From Achromobacter anxifer (lineage in GTDB: Bacteria; Pseudomonadota; Gammaproteobacteria; Burkholderiales; Burkholderiaceae_B): 64,000 nucleotides of DNA. Below are positions 8,585-16,920 of the stretch, one piece after another. Numbering within the stretch: the first letter of the stretch is position 1; every line of letters begins with the position of its first letter. Under the pieces are notes generated by a model that saw nothing but the letters and a program-made list of their open reading frames with translations, did no database searches and was not told the origin of the DNA. The DNA is taken from positions 1 to 64,000 of the forward strand of contig NZ_CAHLAR010000009.1 of the NCBI RefSeq assembly GCF_903652925.1, given 5' to 3'. The position numbers and the translations under genes were made by a program.

Positions 8585-9055
8585 TCAGTGATTGAAACCG
8601 CCGACGCCGCCCACCGGGCCGATGCCGTGTATCGATCCGAAAGCTCCCACGTTCACCGCATGGAATGATCCCGTCGCCGAAGCGCTGGTATCCGTCTTGG
8701 CAAACGTGGCGCTGCCGTTGGCGATGCTGTCGCCCACCATGATGGGCGCGTTGCCCGTCATGGAGCCCGACGAATCGCTATTGGCGTACTGCCGCGTGCT
8801 GGTGACGACTTGCGTGCCGTCCCGGTTGAAGGTGCCTCCGACTTCCGAAACGCCGCCCGTCATGCCGAACGACACCTGGCTGGAAGTGCCATAGCCGTTG
8901 ATCTGGGTGGCGGCCACCGAACTACCGGTGGAGATGGATGATGCCGTGCCATTGATTGCGCCGGCGTGGCCCGTCACCGATCCGCCGACCTGGCCTGCGG
9001 CAAAGGCCGAGGCGGCGAACAAGGACAACGCGGCGGCTGCTGCGAGCTTTTTCAT
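8585..9055 (-). CDS. Secreted Gly/Ser/Thr-rich protein of unknown function
   Basis: A 156-residue protein with a signal peptide (MKKLAAAAALSLFAASAFA). The mature part is almost wholly glycine, serine, threonine, alanine and asparagine, with no cysteine and alternating small/polar residues that favour beta-strands. The ATG at 9055 is fixed by a near-perfect AGGAGGAG site; an ATG twelve codons earlier has none. It is the first gene of a two-gene unit of exported proteins. Composition would suit a surface or biofilm-matrix protein, but that is inference only. Confidence 0.75.
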   Translation of the reverse strand: MKKLAAAAALSLFAASAFAAGQVGGSVTGHAGAINGTASSISTGSSVAATQINGYGTSSQVSFGMTGGVSEVGGTFNRDGTQVVTSTRQYANSDSSGSMTGNAPIMVGDSIANGSATFAKTDTSASATGSFHAVNVGAFGSIHGIGPVGGVGGFNH

Positions 9056-9509
9056 TTGAGCTCCTCCTGCTCCGTGCAAGCACGGATTCACGATTACCGG
9101 CGACCGACCGGCGCGGACCGTTACCGCTCAGCACCACGCCAGATCCATGACGAAAGGCGTGGGACTTTCGTATTGGTACGGAATGATTGCGCCGTCCTAG
9201 GCAAGTCGATATCGGTTAAACGGGCGACCGAGTTCCGCAGGAGGAGAAGCAGCCCGAAAACATTCAGCCAAATTTAGGGGAATCTTGCGCCCGCACCGTG
9301 CGTATGGACGAGAGCGGACAGCCGCCGCCTGCGTGGCGAAGCCGGATTTTCAACTTTATGGATGGGATGGAGGGAGCCTGACTCGGGCAACTTCCCTAGC
9401 GCGCACACCCTAGGCGCAACAGGGACTCGAGCGTGCCGCCCGGGATTTTCAGCGATACTACGGCGGCCGGCCGGGCGCTACCCGGCCTTATCCGTAGGGA
9501 GACAAGACC
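9056..9509. other. 454-bp divergent gap between secreted-protein operon and ABM gene
   Basis: No coding signal was seen. It holds a perfect 6-bp inverted repeat (CCGTGC-AA-GCACGG, 9072-9085) just upstream of the secreted-protein ribosome binding site, and a 7-bp hairpin (GGCCGGG-CGCTA-CCCGGCC, 9469-9487) just ahead of the ABM ribosome binding site. Promoters could not be placed with confidence. Confidence 0.5.
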
Positions 9510-9800
9510 ATGATCCAGGAGATTGCCAGCATCCATGTCCGCGAAGGACAGGAAGCGCTGTTCGAGGCCGGCGTCGCGCAGGCAAAGCCGTACTTCCTGC
9601 GCGCCCGCGGCTGCCATGGCGTCGAGCTATACCGCAGCATCGAACAGCCGCAGCGCTACACGCTGGTCGTGGACTGGGAAACCGTCGAAAACCACATGGT
9701 GGATTTCCGCGAATCCAGCGATTTCCAGGAATGGCGCAAGCTGGTGGCGGGCTTCTTCGTCGAGCCGCCCCAAGTGCATCACGAGCAGAAAGTGATCTGA
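9510..9800 (+). CDS. Antibiotic biosynthesis monooxygenase (ABM) domain protein
   Basis: A 96-residue single-domain protein with the dimeric ferredoxin-like ABM fold: an opening strand MIQEIASIHVREG, a central GVELYRSIEQPQRYTLVVDWE segment and the late F-x-EWRKLV helix. Relatives include quinol monooxygenases, haem-degrading enzymes and stress proteins without known activity, so function is open. GGGAGA lies ahead of the ATG. It converges on a MazG-type gene across a strong hairpin. Confidence 0.85.
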   Translation: MIQEIASIHVREGQEALFEAGVAQAKPYFLRARGCHGVELYRSIEQPQRYTLVVDWETVENHMVDFRESSDFQEWRKLVAGFFVEPPQVHHEQKVI

Positions 9801-9814
9801 CGGCAAGACCGGCC

Positions 9815-9835
9815 GGCGGCGCAAGACGCGCCGCC
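9815..9835. terminator. Bidirectional hairpin between convergent genes
   Basis: GGCGGCGC and GCGCCGCC form a perfect 8-bp stem with a 5-nt loop, placed between the ABM stop (9800) and the MazG-type stop (9840). There is no U-tract. Confidence 0.55.
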
Positions 9836-9839
9836 GCCA

Positions 9840-10199
9840 TCAAGCCTGTTCGGGCGGATCGTCGTACTTGCGCGCGCTGCCGCGGAACACGTCGGCCGGA
9901 TACTTCCGCGCATTCTTGACCATCTTGCCGGCAACGGCATCCGCGATATCGATGCCGAGCTGGTCCGCCAGGGCCACCAGGTACATCTGCACATCGGCTA
10001 TCTCGTCCGCAACGTCGGCCAGCTTTTCCGGCGGCATCTGGCGCGAAGCGTCCTCGCTCAGCCATTGGAACAGGGACACGAGCTCGCCCGCCTCCCCGGC
10101 CAAGGCCATCGCCAGGTTCTTCGGCGTATGGAACGGCTGCCAATCCCGTTCCTCGGTAAACCGGCGCACGGCGAGCCGGATCTGTTCCAGGTCGGACAT
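9840..10199 (-). CDS. MazG-like nucleotide pyrophosphohydrolase
   Basis: A 119-residue all-alpha NTP pyrophosphatase of the compact MazG/RS21-C6 type, expected to hydrolyse (d)NTPs to monophosphate and pyrophosphate and so clean the nucleotide pool. The metal-binding EExxE-ExxD pattern is seen as GEAGELVSLFQW and, later, ADEIADVQMYLVALAD. FHTPKNLAMAL opens the domain as in dCTPase-like members. The gene lies 8 bp after an exonuclease gene on the same strand, so the two nucleic-acid housekeeping activities are probably co-expressed. Confidence 0.88.
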   Translation of the reverse strand: MSDLEQIRLAVRRFTEERDWQPFHTPKNLAMALAGEAGELVSLFQWLSEDASRQMPPEKLADVADEIADVQMYLVALADQLGIDIADAVAGKMVKNARKYPADVFRGSARKYDDPPEQA

Positions 10200-10207
10200 C
10201 GGCGCTC

Positions 10208-10819
10208 CTAGCCCGCCGCCAGGCGGGAACTGGCTGCCAGCGCCACGGCCACGGTCGTGCGCACGTCGGCCAGCGCACGGTGAGTGGGATCGGAGGCGCC
10301 CACGTGGCGCGCCAGGATTTCCAGCTTGTGCGACGGCAGCTCGGGCCACGCGCGCCGGGCCAGCGCCAGGGTGCAATGCGTGGGGTTGGAAAACGGCATG
10401 CCGGTCTGCTCGGCCGCCGCGCCCAGGAAGCGCCGGTCGAACGAAGCATTGTGGAAAAACACCGGCAGGTCTTCGACGAAATCGAGAAAGCTGGAAAACG
10501 CCTGCCTCACCGGCACGCCGTGACGGTCGACTTCCGCCTGCGTGATGCCGGTCAGCCTGCTGATGAAGGGCGGCACTGGACCGCGCGTGCGCACGACCTG
10601 CGTGTACTCGCGCTCCAGCGTACCCTCGGCGCCGACGCGGACCGCGGCGAATTCCAGGATTTCGCACGTCGCCGTGGACAGGCCGGTGGTTTCCAGGTCG
10701 GCCACGATGAAGGGGCCGCGCAAGGCATGCAGCGCGGCGGTCAGGGTTTCGGCCCCCGGCTTGCGCGCCGGCGCCGCGGCCGGGCTGCCCGCGCGCGGCC
10801 GCCGGTAGAAGAACGTCAC
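10208..10819 (-). CDS. DnaQ-like 3'-5' exonuclease
   Basis: A 203-residue DEDDh exonuclease. The three motifs are visible: Exo I DLETTGL, Exo II HNASFDRRFL and Exo III HRALADV with the catalytic histidine. The first 35 residues are basic and alanine/proline-rich. It resembles the epsilon-like proofreading domain but stands alone, so it may act on RNA or DNA ends in repair. It sits between a DUF1653 gene (4 bp upstream) and the MazG-like gene (8 bp downstream), which implies one transcript. Confidence 0.88.
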   Translation of the reverse strand: MTFFYRRPRAGSPAAAPARKPGAETLTAALHALRGPFIVADLETTGLSTATCEILEFAAVRVGAEGTLEREYTQVVRTRGPVPPFISRLTGITQAEVDRHGVPVRQAFSSFLDFVEDLPVFFHNASFDRRFLGAAAEQTGMPFSNPTHCTLALARRAWPELPSHKLEILARHVGASDPTHRALADVRTTVAVALAASSRLAAG

Positions 10820-10823
10820 GGCC

Positions 10824-11048
10824 TTACTCCGCCGGCCGCAAGGGCGCGAAACGCGGCGTGCCGTCGGGCATCTGGCCGAAGAACATTTCCGCCGGGCGCA
10901 CCCACAGCCCGCGCTCGTGTGGCCACAGGTGTTCGTAGACGACCAGGGACTCCTCGGTCTCGGAGTGGCGGGCGGTGCCCAGGTAGAGATAAAGGCCGCC
11001 CTTGTAATGGCGGTGCGAGGCGAGAGCCAGGGCTTCGGATTCGGTCAT
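10824..11048 (-). CDS. DUF1653 domain protein
   Basis: A 74-residue protein. HRHYKGGLYLYLGTARHSETEE, VVYEHLWPHERGLWVRPAEMF and the C-terminal PRFAPL match the DUF1653 pattern. Function is unknown. I chose the ATG at 11048 because the domain begins there; an ATG at 11135 in the same frame has an AAGAGG site, but that extension would pass through a strong hairpin (11071-11100). It leads the exonuclease/MazG group. Confidence 0.75.
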   Translation of the reverse strand: MTESEALALASHRHYKGGLYLYLGTARHSETEESLVVYEHLWPHERGLWVRPAEMFFGQMPDGTPRFAPLRPAE

Positions 11049-11070
11049 GGACGGTTGCCGCAAATGACGC

Positions 11071-11100
11071 GGCCCGGGCGGAATGGCTCCTGCCCGGGCC
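11071..11100 (-). terminator. Perfect 9-bp hairpin after the chemoreceptor gene
   Basis: GGCCCGGGC and GCCCGGGCC flank a 12-nt loop. It lies between the chemoreceptor stop (11196) and the DUF1653 start (11048). Without a U-tract it is a probable 3' stabiliser or Rho-assisted terminator. Confidence 0.5.
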
Positions 11101-11146
11101 TGCGGGTTCAGATCAATACCGTCTTTATAGCGCATCGGCCTCTTGA

Positions 11147-11198
11147 GGACCGTGCCTCTGGTCCGGGCCTCTGGTCCAGGTCTTAGGTCCCGGCCTCA
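11147..11198. repeat. 13-bp tandem array beginning at a stop codon
   Basis: Read on the minus strand, four 13-bp units follow each other: TGAGGCCGGGACC, TAAGACCTGGACC, AGAGGCCCGGACC and AGAGGCACGGTCC. The first three bases of unit one are the TGA stop codon of the chemoreceptor gene, and unit two starts with TAA. Unit three matches unit one at 11 of 13 positions. Confidence 0.85.
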
Positions 11199-12644
11199 GT
11201 AACACACGTACTGCAATTCCGCCTGGGCTTGCAGCGGCGCGTTGGCGGCCGGCCGGGCGCGGAGGGCCGGCGCGACCGGTCTGATCGTCTCGGCCGGCAG
11301 GGCGCGGCGCGGCGCCTGGCTTTCCGCCGCGCCGGCGCGCTGCGTGATGTCCTCGGTCACCTCGCCCAGCTTGGCGGACTGGGCCAGCGATACCTCGACC
11401 ACCTCGGCCATGATCTGGGTGACGCGGCGGGATGAGGCCACGATGTCGTCCATGGTCGTGCCGGCCGACTGCACCTGGCGCGCTCCGCTCTCGACCTGCT
11501 CGACCGAGGACGTGATCAGCGTCTTGATCTCCTTGGCGGCGGCGGCGCTGTTCTGCGCCAGGCTGCGGACCTCGGCCGCCACGACGGCAAAGCCCTTGCC
11601 GTGCGAGCCGGCGCGGGCCGCCTCGACCGCGGCGTTCAAGGCCAGGATGTTGGTCTGGAAGGCGATCCCGTCCATGACCCCGATGATCTCCGAGATGCGG
11701 CGCGAACTCTGGGTGATTCCGCCCATGGTCCGCACCACGTCCTGCACCGTGTTGCCGCCCTGCTCCGCCACGCGACAGGCGTCCTGCGCCAGCGTATTGG
11801 CCTGGCCCGCGCGTTCCGCGTTTTCGGTCAGGCCCTGGACCGCGACACGCAGGGTCTGGGCGGCGGTGAAGCGCCGCGTGATGTCGGTGGCGTACTTGAC
11901 GACCTTGACCGGCCTGCCCTCGGCATCGAAGATCGGGTTGTAGCTGGCCTCGATCCAGACCTGGCGGCCGCCCTTGCCGATGCGCAGATACTGGCCGGTG
12001 TCGTGCTCGCCGTTGCGCAGCTTGCGCCAGAACTCCTTGTACGCCCCGCCGCGCGCCTCTTCCGGCGGCACGAACATGCTGTGATGGCGGCCGACGATCT
12101 CGTCGGCGCGGTAGCCCACCGCGGCCAGGAACAGATCGTTGGCGCGGATGATGGTGCCGTCCAGCTCGAATTCGATGATGGCCTGCACCTTGGAAATCGC
12201 CGCCAGCTGGCCCTCGACGTCCGCCTGCCGCTGCTGCTGCGCGGTGATGTCGACGGCGTACTTGACCACCTTCAGCAGCCGCTGCCGGCGGTCGAAGATC
12301 GGGTTGTAGGACGCCTGCAACCAGACGTCGTGCCCATCCCGGCAAATCCGCCGGTAGCGCCCGGCATCGTGCTCGCCTCGCCGCAGCCGGTCCCAGAACT
12401 GCTCATAGGCGGCCGACTCGCGCTCGCCGGGGTCGACGAACATGCGGTGATGCCGCCCGACGATCTCGTCCAGCGCATAGCCCATGGTGGTCAGGAAATT
12501 CGCGTTCGCTGCCAGCACGTGGCCGTCCAGGTCGAACTCGACGACGGCCTGGGCGTTGTGGATCGCTGCGATCTGCCCAAGCATGTCCGCCTTCTGCATG
12601 CCGCGGTCCGCGCGCAACAGTTGGCTGAGGGGAATCCATTTCAT
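11196..12644 (-). CDS. Soluble two-PAS chemoreceptor, BdlA/Aer-like
   Basis: A 482-residue signalling protein with no transmembrane segment. PAS 1 (about 28-135) and PAS 2 (about 148-258) are near copies of each other, both containing VGRHH-MFV, an FW-LR-GEHD-G segment and SYNPIFD. The methyl-accepting signalling domain (about 280-430) has the conserved hairpin tip near 328-365 ([20 protein letters not shown] then [12 protein letters not shown]). A 55-residue Ala/Pro/Arg tail ends in QYVCY. Duplicated PAS plus a cytoplasmic MCP domain is the layout of BdlA, the Pseudomonas biofilm-dispersal receptor, and of soluble redox receptors. It should act through CheA/CheW or a phosphodiesterase partner; neither is nearby. 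Confidence 0.9.
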   Translation of the reverse strand: MKWIPLSQLLRADRGMQKADMLGQIAAIHNAQAVVEFDLDGHVLAANANFLTTMGYALDEIVGRHHRMFVDPGERESAAYEQFWDRLRRGEHDAGRYRRICRDGHDVWLQASYNPIFDRRQRLLKVVKYAVDITAQQQRQADVEGQLAAISKVQAIIEFELDGTIIRANDLFLAAVGYRADEIVGRHHSMFVPPEEARGGAYKEFWRKLRNGEHDTGQYLRIGKGGRQVWIEASYNPIFDAEGRPVKVVKYATDITRRFTAAQTLRVAVQGLTENAERAGQANTLAQDACRVAEQGGNTVQDVVRTMGGITQSSRRISEIIGVMDGIAFQTNILALNAAVEAARAGSHGKGFAVVAAEVRSLAQNSAAAAKEIKTLITSSVEQVESGARQVQSAGTTMDDIVASSRRVTQIMAEVVEVSLAQSAKLGEVTEDITQRAGAAESQAPRRALPAETIRPVAPALRARPAANAPLQAQAELQYVCY

Positions 12645-12745
12645 CGTGACGTCTCCTACCCGGTATCGGGTGGTTTGATGCCGTTCGACCTATCTGCCGC
12701 GAGACAAATGGATATATTTATCTAACAATTTGCAAATATTTAATC

Positions 12746-12785
12746 TTAAAAATGAGGGAGTCTCAAGATTTTCTAGAGACCCCTC
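12746..12785 (-). terminator. Intrinsic terminator for the GST gene in an AT-rich pocket
   Basis: A 10-bp stem (12754-12764 with 12776-12785, one bulged A) carries an 11-nt loop and, on the minus strand, a U-rich tract (12746-12752). It lies about 40 nt past the GST stop. The surrounding 12700-12800 is strikingly AT-rich compared with the rest of the window. Confidence 0.75.
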
Positions 12786-12827
12786 AAAAATAAATTGGCA
12801 TTCAGCAACACGAGGGTTTGCCCCAAC

Positions 12828-13538
12828 TCAAGCGGCGTCCAATTCGCGATATTGGCGAAAGATTCCTTCCCCGAAGGGCAGGCGCCTGCCGCTTTCGAAA
12901 TAAGGCTGCAATTCCGCCAGCGCCGCCACGCGCGCATGCAGCGCCATGACGTTCGGATAGCGGATGGCCAGCGTGGCCATGCGTTTGGGAAAGGCGTAGA
13001 GCAGGCCGTCGACCAGGTGGAACAAGGACAGATCCACATAGGTCCAGCGCTTGCCGCCAGCCAGCCAGGCCTGCGGCCCGTCCAGCACGCGCTCGAAGTA
13101 GCCCAGGAACTTGGGCATGCGCTCTTCGCGGAAACTGCGCGCGCGGCGCTTGGCCTCCACTTTCTGGTCTTCGTAGTATTCGCTGGCGGAAATCGGATGA
13201 TGCGTGTCGTGCGCCTCGGCCACCATGTCGGCGATGGTGAGCTGCAGCTGGTTCACCCATAGCCGCCCCTCCAGCGATTCCGGCGCCAGTCCGTGTTTTT
13301 CGCCCAGGAACAGCAGGATGTTGGCGGTCTGCGCCAGCGTCATCTTGCCCGCCACCAGATAAGGCGGCGCGAACGGAGGATGCTTGCGCGCCGAGCTCAG
13401 GTCCGCGACCAGCGTGCCTTCGTCGGCGCCCGGCTGGCGCGCGCATTCGCGATAGGGAATGCCGCCGGCTTCCAGCGCCAGGCGCACGAATTCGCCGCGT
13501 CCGGGTATGCCGTCCCAGTACCAAAGGTCATAGGTCAT
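12828..13538 (-). CDS. Glutathione S-transferase
   Basis: A 236-residue GST. The N-terminal thioredoxin-like domain opens with MTYDLWYWDGIPGRGEF, where the tyrosine pair and RGE motif match sigma-type GSTs, and continues to the cis-proline region PPYLVAGKMTLAQTANILLFLG, with Gln-Thr in place of the usual Glu-Ser glutathione pair. The alpha-helical C-terminal domain follows (about 95-236). AAGGAG precedes the ATG. The gene lies 62 bp after a GATase-AraC regulator on the same strand, separated by a strong hairpin. Substrate unknown. Confidence 0.88.
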   Translation of the reverse strand: MTYDLWYWDGIPGRGEFVRLALEAGGIPYRECARQPGADEGTLVADLSSARKHPPFAPPYLVAGKMTLAQTANILLFLGEKHGLAPESLEGRLWVNQLQLTIADMVAEAHDTHHPISASEYYEDQKVEAKRRARSFREERMPKFLGYFERVLDGPQAWLAGGKRWTYVDLSLFHLVDGLLYAFPKRMATLAIRYPNVMALHARVAALAELQPYFESGRRLPFGEGIFRQYRELDAA

Positions 13539-13563
13539 GCCGTCTCCTTGCGTTGATGAGCCC

Positions 13564-13602
13564 AGGGCCTGCCCGCGCCGGAACCGGCCGTGCGCAGGCC
13601 CT
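13564..13602 (-). terminator. Nested hairpin overlapping the AraC regulator stop
   Basis: AGGGCCTGC and GCAGGCCCT pair perfectly over 9 bp and enclose a second stem GCCGG/CCGGC. The repeat overlaps the regulator's stop codon (13601-13603). It may attenuate read-through into the GST gene. Confidence 0.5.
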
Positions 13603-14668
13603 ACGCGGGAAACACGCTGATTCCGCCCTCGCGGCCGGCCGCCTGCTGATACTGCCGCGGCGACTGGCCGAAATGCGCGCGGAAATCGCGCGAAAAATGA
13701 GCGCCGTCCGCAAACCCGCAGTCCAGCGCGATCTGCGTGATGCTGCTGGGATTGTTCAACAGCAGCCAACTGCCGTACTCCAGCCGTAGCTGCCGCTGGA
13801 ACGCCATGGGCGACATGCCCGTGGCCAGCCGGAACGCGCGTTCCAGCTGCCTGCGTCCCACGCCGACATAGCGCGCGATCGCATCCAGCGGCGGCGGGTT
13901 GTCGATGCGCTGTTCGATGAAGTGCGCGGCCTGGCGCACGCGCAGGTCCTGGATGCCCGACAGGTCCGTGCGGAAATGGGCCTGCGGCACGCGCCCCGGC
14001 CGCACGCCTTGCAGCATCATGTGGCGCATCGCCTGTTGCGCCTTGTCGCGTCCGCAATGCCGCGCCACCAGGTACAGGGCCAGATCGATGGCGGCCGTGG
14101 AGCCGGCGCAGGAAATCAGGTCGCCTTCATCCACGAACAGGCGGTCCACCACCGCGCGGGTGTCGGGAAAGCGCTCGCGGAACGTGTCCAGCACGTTCCA
14201 GTGCACGCAGACCGTGCGCGGCCCGATGACGTCCGCCTGCGCCAGCGCGAAGGTGCCCGTGCAGATGCCCAGGAGCCGCACCCGCTGCACCGCCGCCAGC
14301 CGCAGCCAGTCGCGCAGCGGCTCGGGCAGGCGGCCGTTGAAGTAATCGTTGCCGCCGCATACCGCCACATAGTCGAACTGCGTGGGATCGTCCGGCAGGC
14401 TGTCTGCCACCTCGATGGTGAGGCCGGCGCTGGAACAGCGCGGCTTGCCGTCCCAGCTCATGACGCGCCACGCGGTATGGATCTGGCGGCTGCGTCCGCC
14501 GTGGTCGCCCGCCAGCCGCAGCACGTCCACCAGGCCGGCAAAGGCGGCTAGCGTGAACTGGTCCAGCAGCACGATACCCACGGTCAGTGCGGGTTTCCCC
14601 CGAGGCTGGCCGCTGAGCTCATCGTCATAGGAGAAAGACGGAATTGCGGCGGGCGTGGCGGTATCCAT
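13601..14668 (-). CDS. AraC-family regulator with GATase1-like domain
   Basis: A 355-residue regulator. The N-terminal DJ-1/PfpI-like domain (about 30-205) contains DYVAVCGGND and GICTGTFALA, the nucleophile-elbow cysteine motif. The C-terminal double HTH (about 235-345) contains IARYVGVGRRQLERAFRLATGMSP and CGFADGAHFSRDFRAHFGQSPRQY. Regulators of this type (CdhR, GbdR, ArgR, SouR) usually control uptake and breakdown of amines, betaines or basic amino acids. It is divergent from a polyamine-type ABC operon, its likely target. The start is uncertain: an in-frame ATG at 14740 with an AGGA is an alternative. Confidence 0.85.
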   Translation of the reverse strand: MDTATPAAIPSFSYDDELSGQPRGKPALTVGIVLLDQFTLAAFAGLVDVLRLAGDHGGRSRQIHTAWRVMSWDGKPRCSSAGLTIEVADSLPDDPTQFDYVAVCGGNDYFNGRLPEPLRDWLRLAAVQRVRLLGICTGTFALAQADVIGPRTVCVHWNVLDTFRERFPDTRAVVDRLFVDEGDLISCAGSTAAIDLALYLVARHCGRDKAQQAMRHMMLQGVRPGRVPQAHFRTDLSGIQDLRVRQAAHFIEQRIDNPPPLDAIARYVGVGRRQLERAFRLATGMSPMAFQRQLRLEYGSWLLLNNPSSITQIALDCGFADGAHFSRDFRAHFGQSPRQYQQAAGREGGISVFPA

Positions 14669-14804
14669 GTCGCAATTATTCAAGTTTTTGTCCCAGGCCT
14701 TCAAGCTGGTTTTCCCGGGGATCGACCAAGATGTGTCCATGGCAACGTCCTGCCGCGCCGCGCGCGGCGGGAACGGGCCGATAAATCGACAAGGGGAATT
14801 GGAC

Positions 14805-15857
14805 ATGGCAACACACACTAGCCGCGCGATCCGCGCCGCCTTGCTGGGAGCCGGACTGCTGGCCGCCAGCCAGGCGCTGGCCCAACAGCAGAAAATCACC
14901 GTCGCCTGGTACGGCGGCAACTGGGGCGACGCATTCCGCGCCTGCGTGGCCGAGCCCTACACCAAGGCCACCGGCGTGACCGTCGTTCCCGAAGTGGGAA
15001 CGTCCACGACCACGCTGGCCAAGCTGCAGCAGCAGAAAAGCGCGCCCACCATCGACGTCGCCTGGATGGACGGCGGCATCAGCGAACTGGCCGCCGAAGC
15101 CGGCGTGCTGGACACGCTGGACCCTGCCGGCATTCCCAACCTGAAGAACGTCATCGACCAGGGCGTGTACCGCAACGCCGGTGGCGCCTACGCGGTCAGC
15201 ACCGGCTACTACTCGCTGGGCATCGCCTACAACACCAAGGAAGTGCCCCAACCGCCGACCAGCTGGAAGGACTTGTGGAAACCCGAGTACGCCGGCGCCG
15301 TCGCCATTCCTTCACCGGCGAATTCCTCCGGCGTGCCGTTCATCTTCTTCCTGGCGCGGGTGTTCGCCATCGACCCGTCCAACCTGGCGCCGCTGTACGC
15401 CAAGCTGGCCTCGCTGGACACGGCGCTGTTCTTCGACAGTTCAGGCGCCGCCACCAATGCCTACCAAAGCGGCGAGGCCATCATCGGCGCGCACTTCAAC
15501 GTGGGCGCCTGGGACCTGATCGACAAGGGCCTGCCCATCGGCTTTGCCGTGCCCAAGGAAGGCGCCTGGGCCACGGATGCGCGCCTGCACCTGGTCAAGA
15601 ACGCGCCGAACAAGGCCGCCGCGCAGAAGTTCATCGACACGGCGCTCACGCCCGACGCCGCCGCCTGCCTGGCCACGCGCCTGTACCTGGGCCCGGCCGT
15701 CAAGGACGTGCAGGTGTCCAAGGACGTGGCCCGCAAGCTGCCGTGGGGCGCCGAAGGCTCGGTCAAGAACCTGAGCCTGTTCGACTGGAACCTCATCAAC
15801 AGTCGCCGCGCCGAGGTCACGGACGCCTGGAACCGCCAGGTTGCCCGCAAGCGCTAG
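14805..15857 (+). CDS. ABC transporter substrate-binding protein, polyamine/PotD type
   Basis: A 350-residue periplasmic protein with a signal peptide ending ASQALA-QQQ. The mature protein begins KITVAWYGGNWGDAF, typical of the PotD/iron-binding type 2 fold, and contains VAWMDGGIS and the hinge segment STGYYSLGIAYNTKEV. AAGGGG precedes the ATG at 14805. It is the first of four transporter genes. Likely ligands of this class are polyamines, other small amines or betaine-like compounds; the sequence does not decide. Confidence 0.9.
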   Translation: MATHTSRAIRAALLGAGLLAASQALAQQQKITVAWYGGNWGDAFRACVAEPYTKATGVTVVPEVGTSTTTLAKLQQQKSAPTIDVAWMDGGISELAAEAGVLDTLDPAGIPNLKNVIDQGVYRNAGGAYAVSTGYYSLGIAYNTKEVPQPPTSWKDLWKPEYAGAVAIPSPANSSGVPFIFFLARVFAIDPSNLAPLYAKLASLDTALFFDSSGAATNAYQSGEAIIGAHFNVGAWDLIDKGLPIGFAVPKEGAWATDARLHLVKNAPNKAAAQKFIDTALTPDAAACLATRLYLGPAVKDVQVSKDVARKLPWGAEGSVKNLSLFDWNLINSRRAEVTDAWNRQVARKR

Positions 15858-15870
15858 ACCAGGATCGAAC

Positions 15871-16920
15871 ATGCCCGCTTTGCTCACCATCGAAGGCGTA
15901 TCGATGCGGTTCGGCGCCTATCAGGCGCTGGACCGCATCGACCTGGAAATCCAGCAGGGAGAGTTCGTGGCCTTGCTGGGCCCCAGCGGCTGCGGCAAGA
16001 CCACCCTGCTGCGTTCGATAGCCGGATTCCTGCGGCCCGAATCGGGCCGCATCCTGATCGACGGCCAGGACATCAGCCGCCTGGCCGCGCACCATCGGCC
16101 GCTGAACACGGTGTTCCAGAACTATGCGCTGTTTCCGCACATGAGCGTGCTGGAAAACGTGGCCTATGGTCCGCGCCGCCAGGGCGCGTCGAAGCAGGCG
16201 GCGGCCGAGCGCGCCCGCTCGGCGCTGGACATGGTCGGCCTGGCGGACTTCGGGCCGCGCTATCCCCGCGAAATGTCCGGCGGCCAGCAGCAGCGCGTGG
16301 CGCTGGCGCGCGCCATCGTGAACCAGCCCAAACTGCTGTTGCTGGACGAGCCGCTGTCGGCGCTGGACCTGAAGCTGCGCAAGCGCATGCAGCTGGAACT
16401 CAAGCATCTGCAGGCCAAACTGGGCATCGCCTTCATCTTCGTCACGCACGACCAGGAAGAAGCCATGACCATGGCGGACCGCGTGGTCGTCATGCACGCG
16501 GGCAAGATCGAACAGGTGGGCGGCGGGACCGAGATCTACCGCCATCCCGCCACCCGCTTCGTGGCCGAGTTCATCGGCGACGCCAACTTCATGCCCTACA
16601 CCGCCAGCGGCGGCGAATTGCTGTTGGACGCCCAGGGACTGCGCGTGCCGCACGCGGACCGGACCGCGCCCGCGCGCGGCGTCGCCGTGCTGCGGCCCGA
16701 AGACCTGCGCCTGGCCGATGAATCCGCGGCGCACGGGTTGAGCGGCAAGGTCACCGACGTCATCAACGTGGGCAGCCACTGCATGATCCACGTGGACATC
16801 GGCGGGCAAGTCCTGGTGGCGCGCCACGGCGGCATCGCGCCGTCCGGCCTGGGCCCAGGCGCCACGGCGCATCTGGCCTTCGCGCCGGAACACCTGCACC
16901 TGATCGGTGAGCAGCCATGA
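15871..16920 (+). CDS. ABC transporter ATP-binding protein, PotA type
   Basis: A 349-residue ATPase. Walker A GPSGCGKTT, the signature MSGGQQQRVALARA, Walker B LLLLDEPLSALD and the switch VTHDQEEAM are intact. The C-terminal TOBE domain (from about residue 265) regulates transport in PotA/MalK relatives. The stop overlaps the next start (ATGA), which shows translational coupling with the permease. Confidence 0.93.
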   Translation: MPALLTIEGVSMRFGAYQALDRIDLEIQQGEFVALLGPSGCGKTTLLRSIAGFLRPESGRILIDGQDISRLAAHHRPLNTVFQNYALFPHMSVLENVAYGPRRQGASKQAAAERARSALDMVGLADFGPRYPREMSGGQQQRVALARAIVNQPKLLLLDEPLSALDLKLRKRMQLELKHLQAKLGIAFIFVTHDQEEAMTMADRVVVMHAGKIEQVGGGTEIYRHPATRFVAEFIGDANFMPYTASGGELLLDAQGLRVPHADRTAPARGVAVLRPEDLRLADESAAHGLSGKVTDVINVGSHCMIHVDIGGQVLVARHGGIAPSGLGPGATAHLAFAPEHLHLIGEQP

